A program made the translations under genes and the position numbers. A stretch of 13,698 nucleotides of DNA from Kiritimatiellia bacterium (GTDB lineage: Bacteria; Verrucomicrobiota; Kiritimatiellia; JAAZAB01), in the NCBI GenBank assembly GCA_018400335.1, contig JAGYMT010000014.1:1-13698 (forward strand), given 5' to 3'. The notes beneath the pieces are model-generated. The model made no database searches and was not told the DNA's origin. It worked only from the letters and a program-made list of their open reading frames with translations. This document shows positions 13,662 through 13,698 of this stretch, piece after piece; position 1 is the first letter of the stretch; each line of letters begins with the position of its first letter.

Positions 13662-13698
13662 AGCAATTCTAATTTTGGCCTGCGTCAATAATCACGGC
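13660..13698 (+). mobile_element. partial relative of the 6170 palindromic element, cut by the window edge
   Basis: AGCAATTCTAATT is identical here (starting near 13662) and at the left end of the 6170 element (starting near 6168). The similarity continues with gaps as TG-CC, CAA-AAT and ACGGC. The remainder lies beyond the window. Two intergenic occurrences within 7.5 kb support a dispersed repeat family. Confidence 0.55.

Overview
The window (13.7 kb, GC-rich, compact genes with short overlaps) is bacterial chromosome from a Gram-negative organism. The evidence is an outer-membrane beta-barrel protein, a lipoprotein and an arabinose-5-phosphate isomerase of the Kdo pathway. The MBOAT/AlgJ cassette and the scattered short intergenic repeat elements remind me of the PVC superphylum (Kiritimatiellota/Lentisphaerota type). 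That placement is an impression, not a demonstration.

Layout. (1) 1-364: non-coding, with an inverted array of 7-nt repeats. (2) 365-2671, + strand: an outer-membrane beta-barrel protein, then a small coiled-coil/amphipathic protein overlapping a GT4 glycosyltransferase, probably the tail of a surface-glycan locus. (3) 2821-4438: class II fructose-bisphosphate aldolase on the - strand and, divergently, a small zinc-ribbon/coiled-coil protein, with candidate promoters back to back between them. (4) 4439-6384: a degenerate accessory stretch. It holds a second heptad-repeat element, two GC-rich hairpins, a decayed gene remnant (lost 5' end, frameshifted 3' end) fused by an apparent deletion to a Phd-like antitoxin whose toxin is missing, and a 133-bp MITE-like palindromic element. 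(5) 6385-13540, + strand: kpsF/kdsD, then a tight four-gene run of a beta-propeller/LamG lipoprotein, an MBOAT O-acyltransferase (AlgI-like), a CBM9-like protein without a signal peptide, and a membrane-anchored AlgJ/AlgX-like SGNH acetyltransferase. (6) 13541-13698: hairpins, direct repeats and the start of what looks like a second copy of the 6170 element.

How the genes fit together. KpsF makes arabinose-5-phosphate for Kdo. The MBOAT protein should pass acyl groups, probably acetyl, across the inner membrane to the AlgJ-like enzyme, which would O-acetylate an exported glycan. The lipoprotein and the AlgJ-like protein end in a similar C-terminal module (PYK motif, central W, PE-x-EG motif) that neither the SGNH nor the LamG fold explains. 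This suggests that the first and last genes of the cassette work on the same target or partner. With the unusual CBM9-like member, this looks like a variant glycan O-acetylation system and is the most interesting functional unit here.
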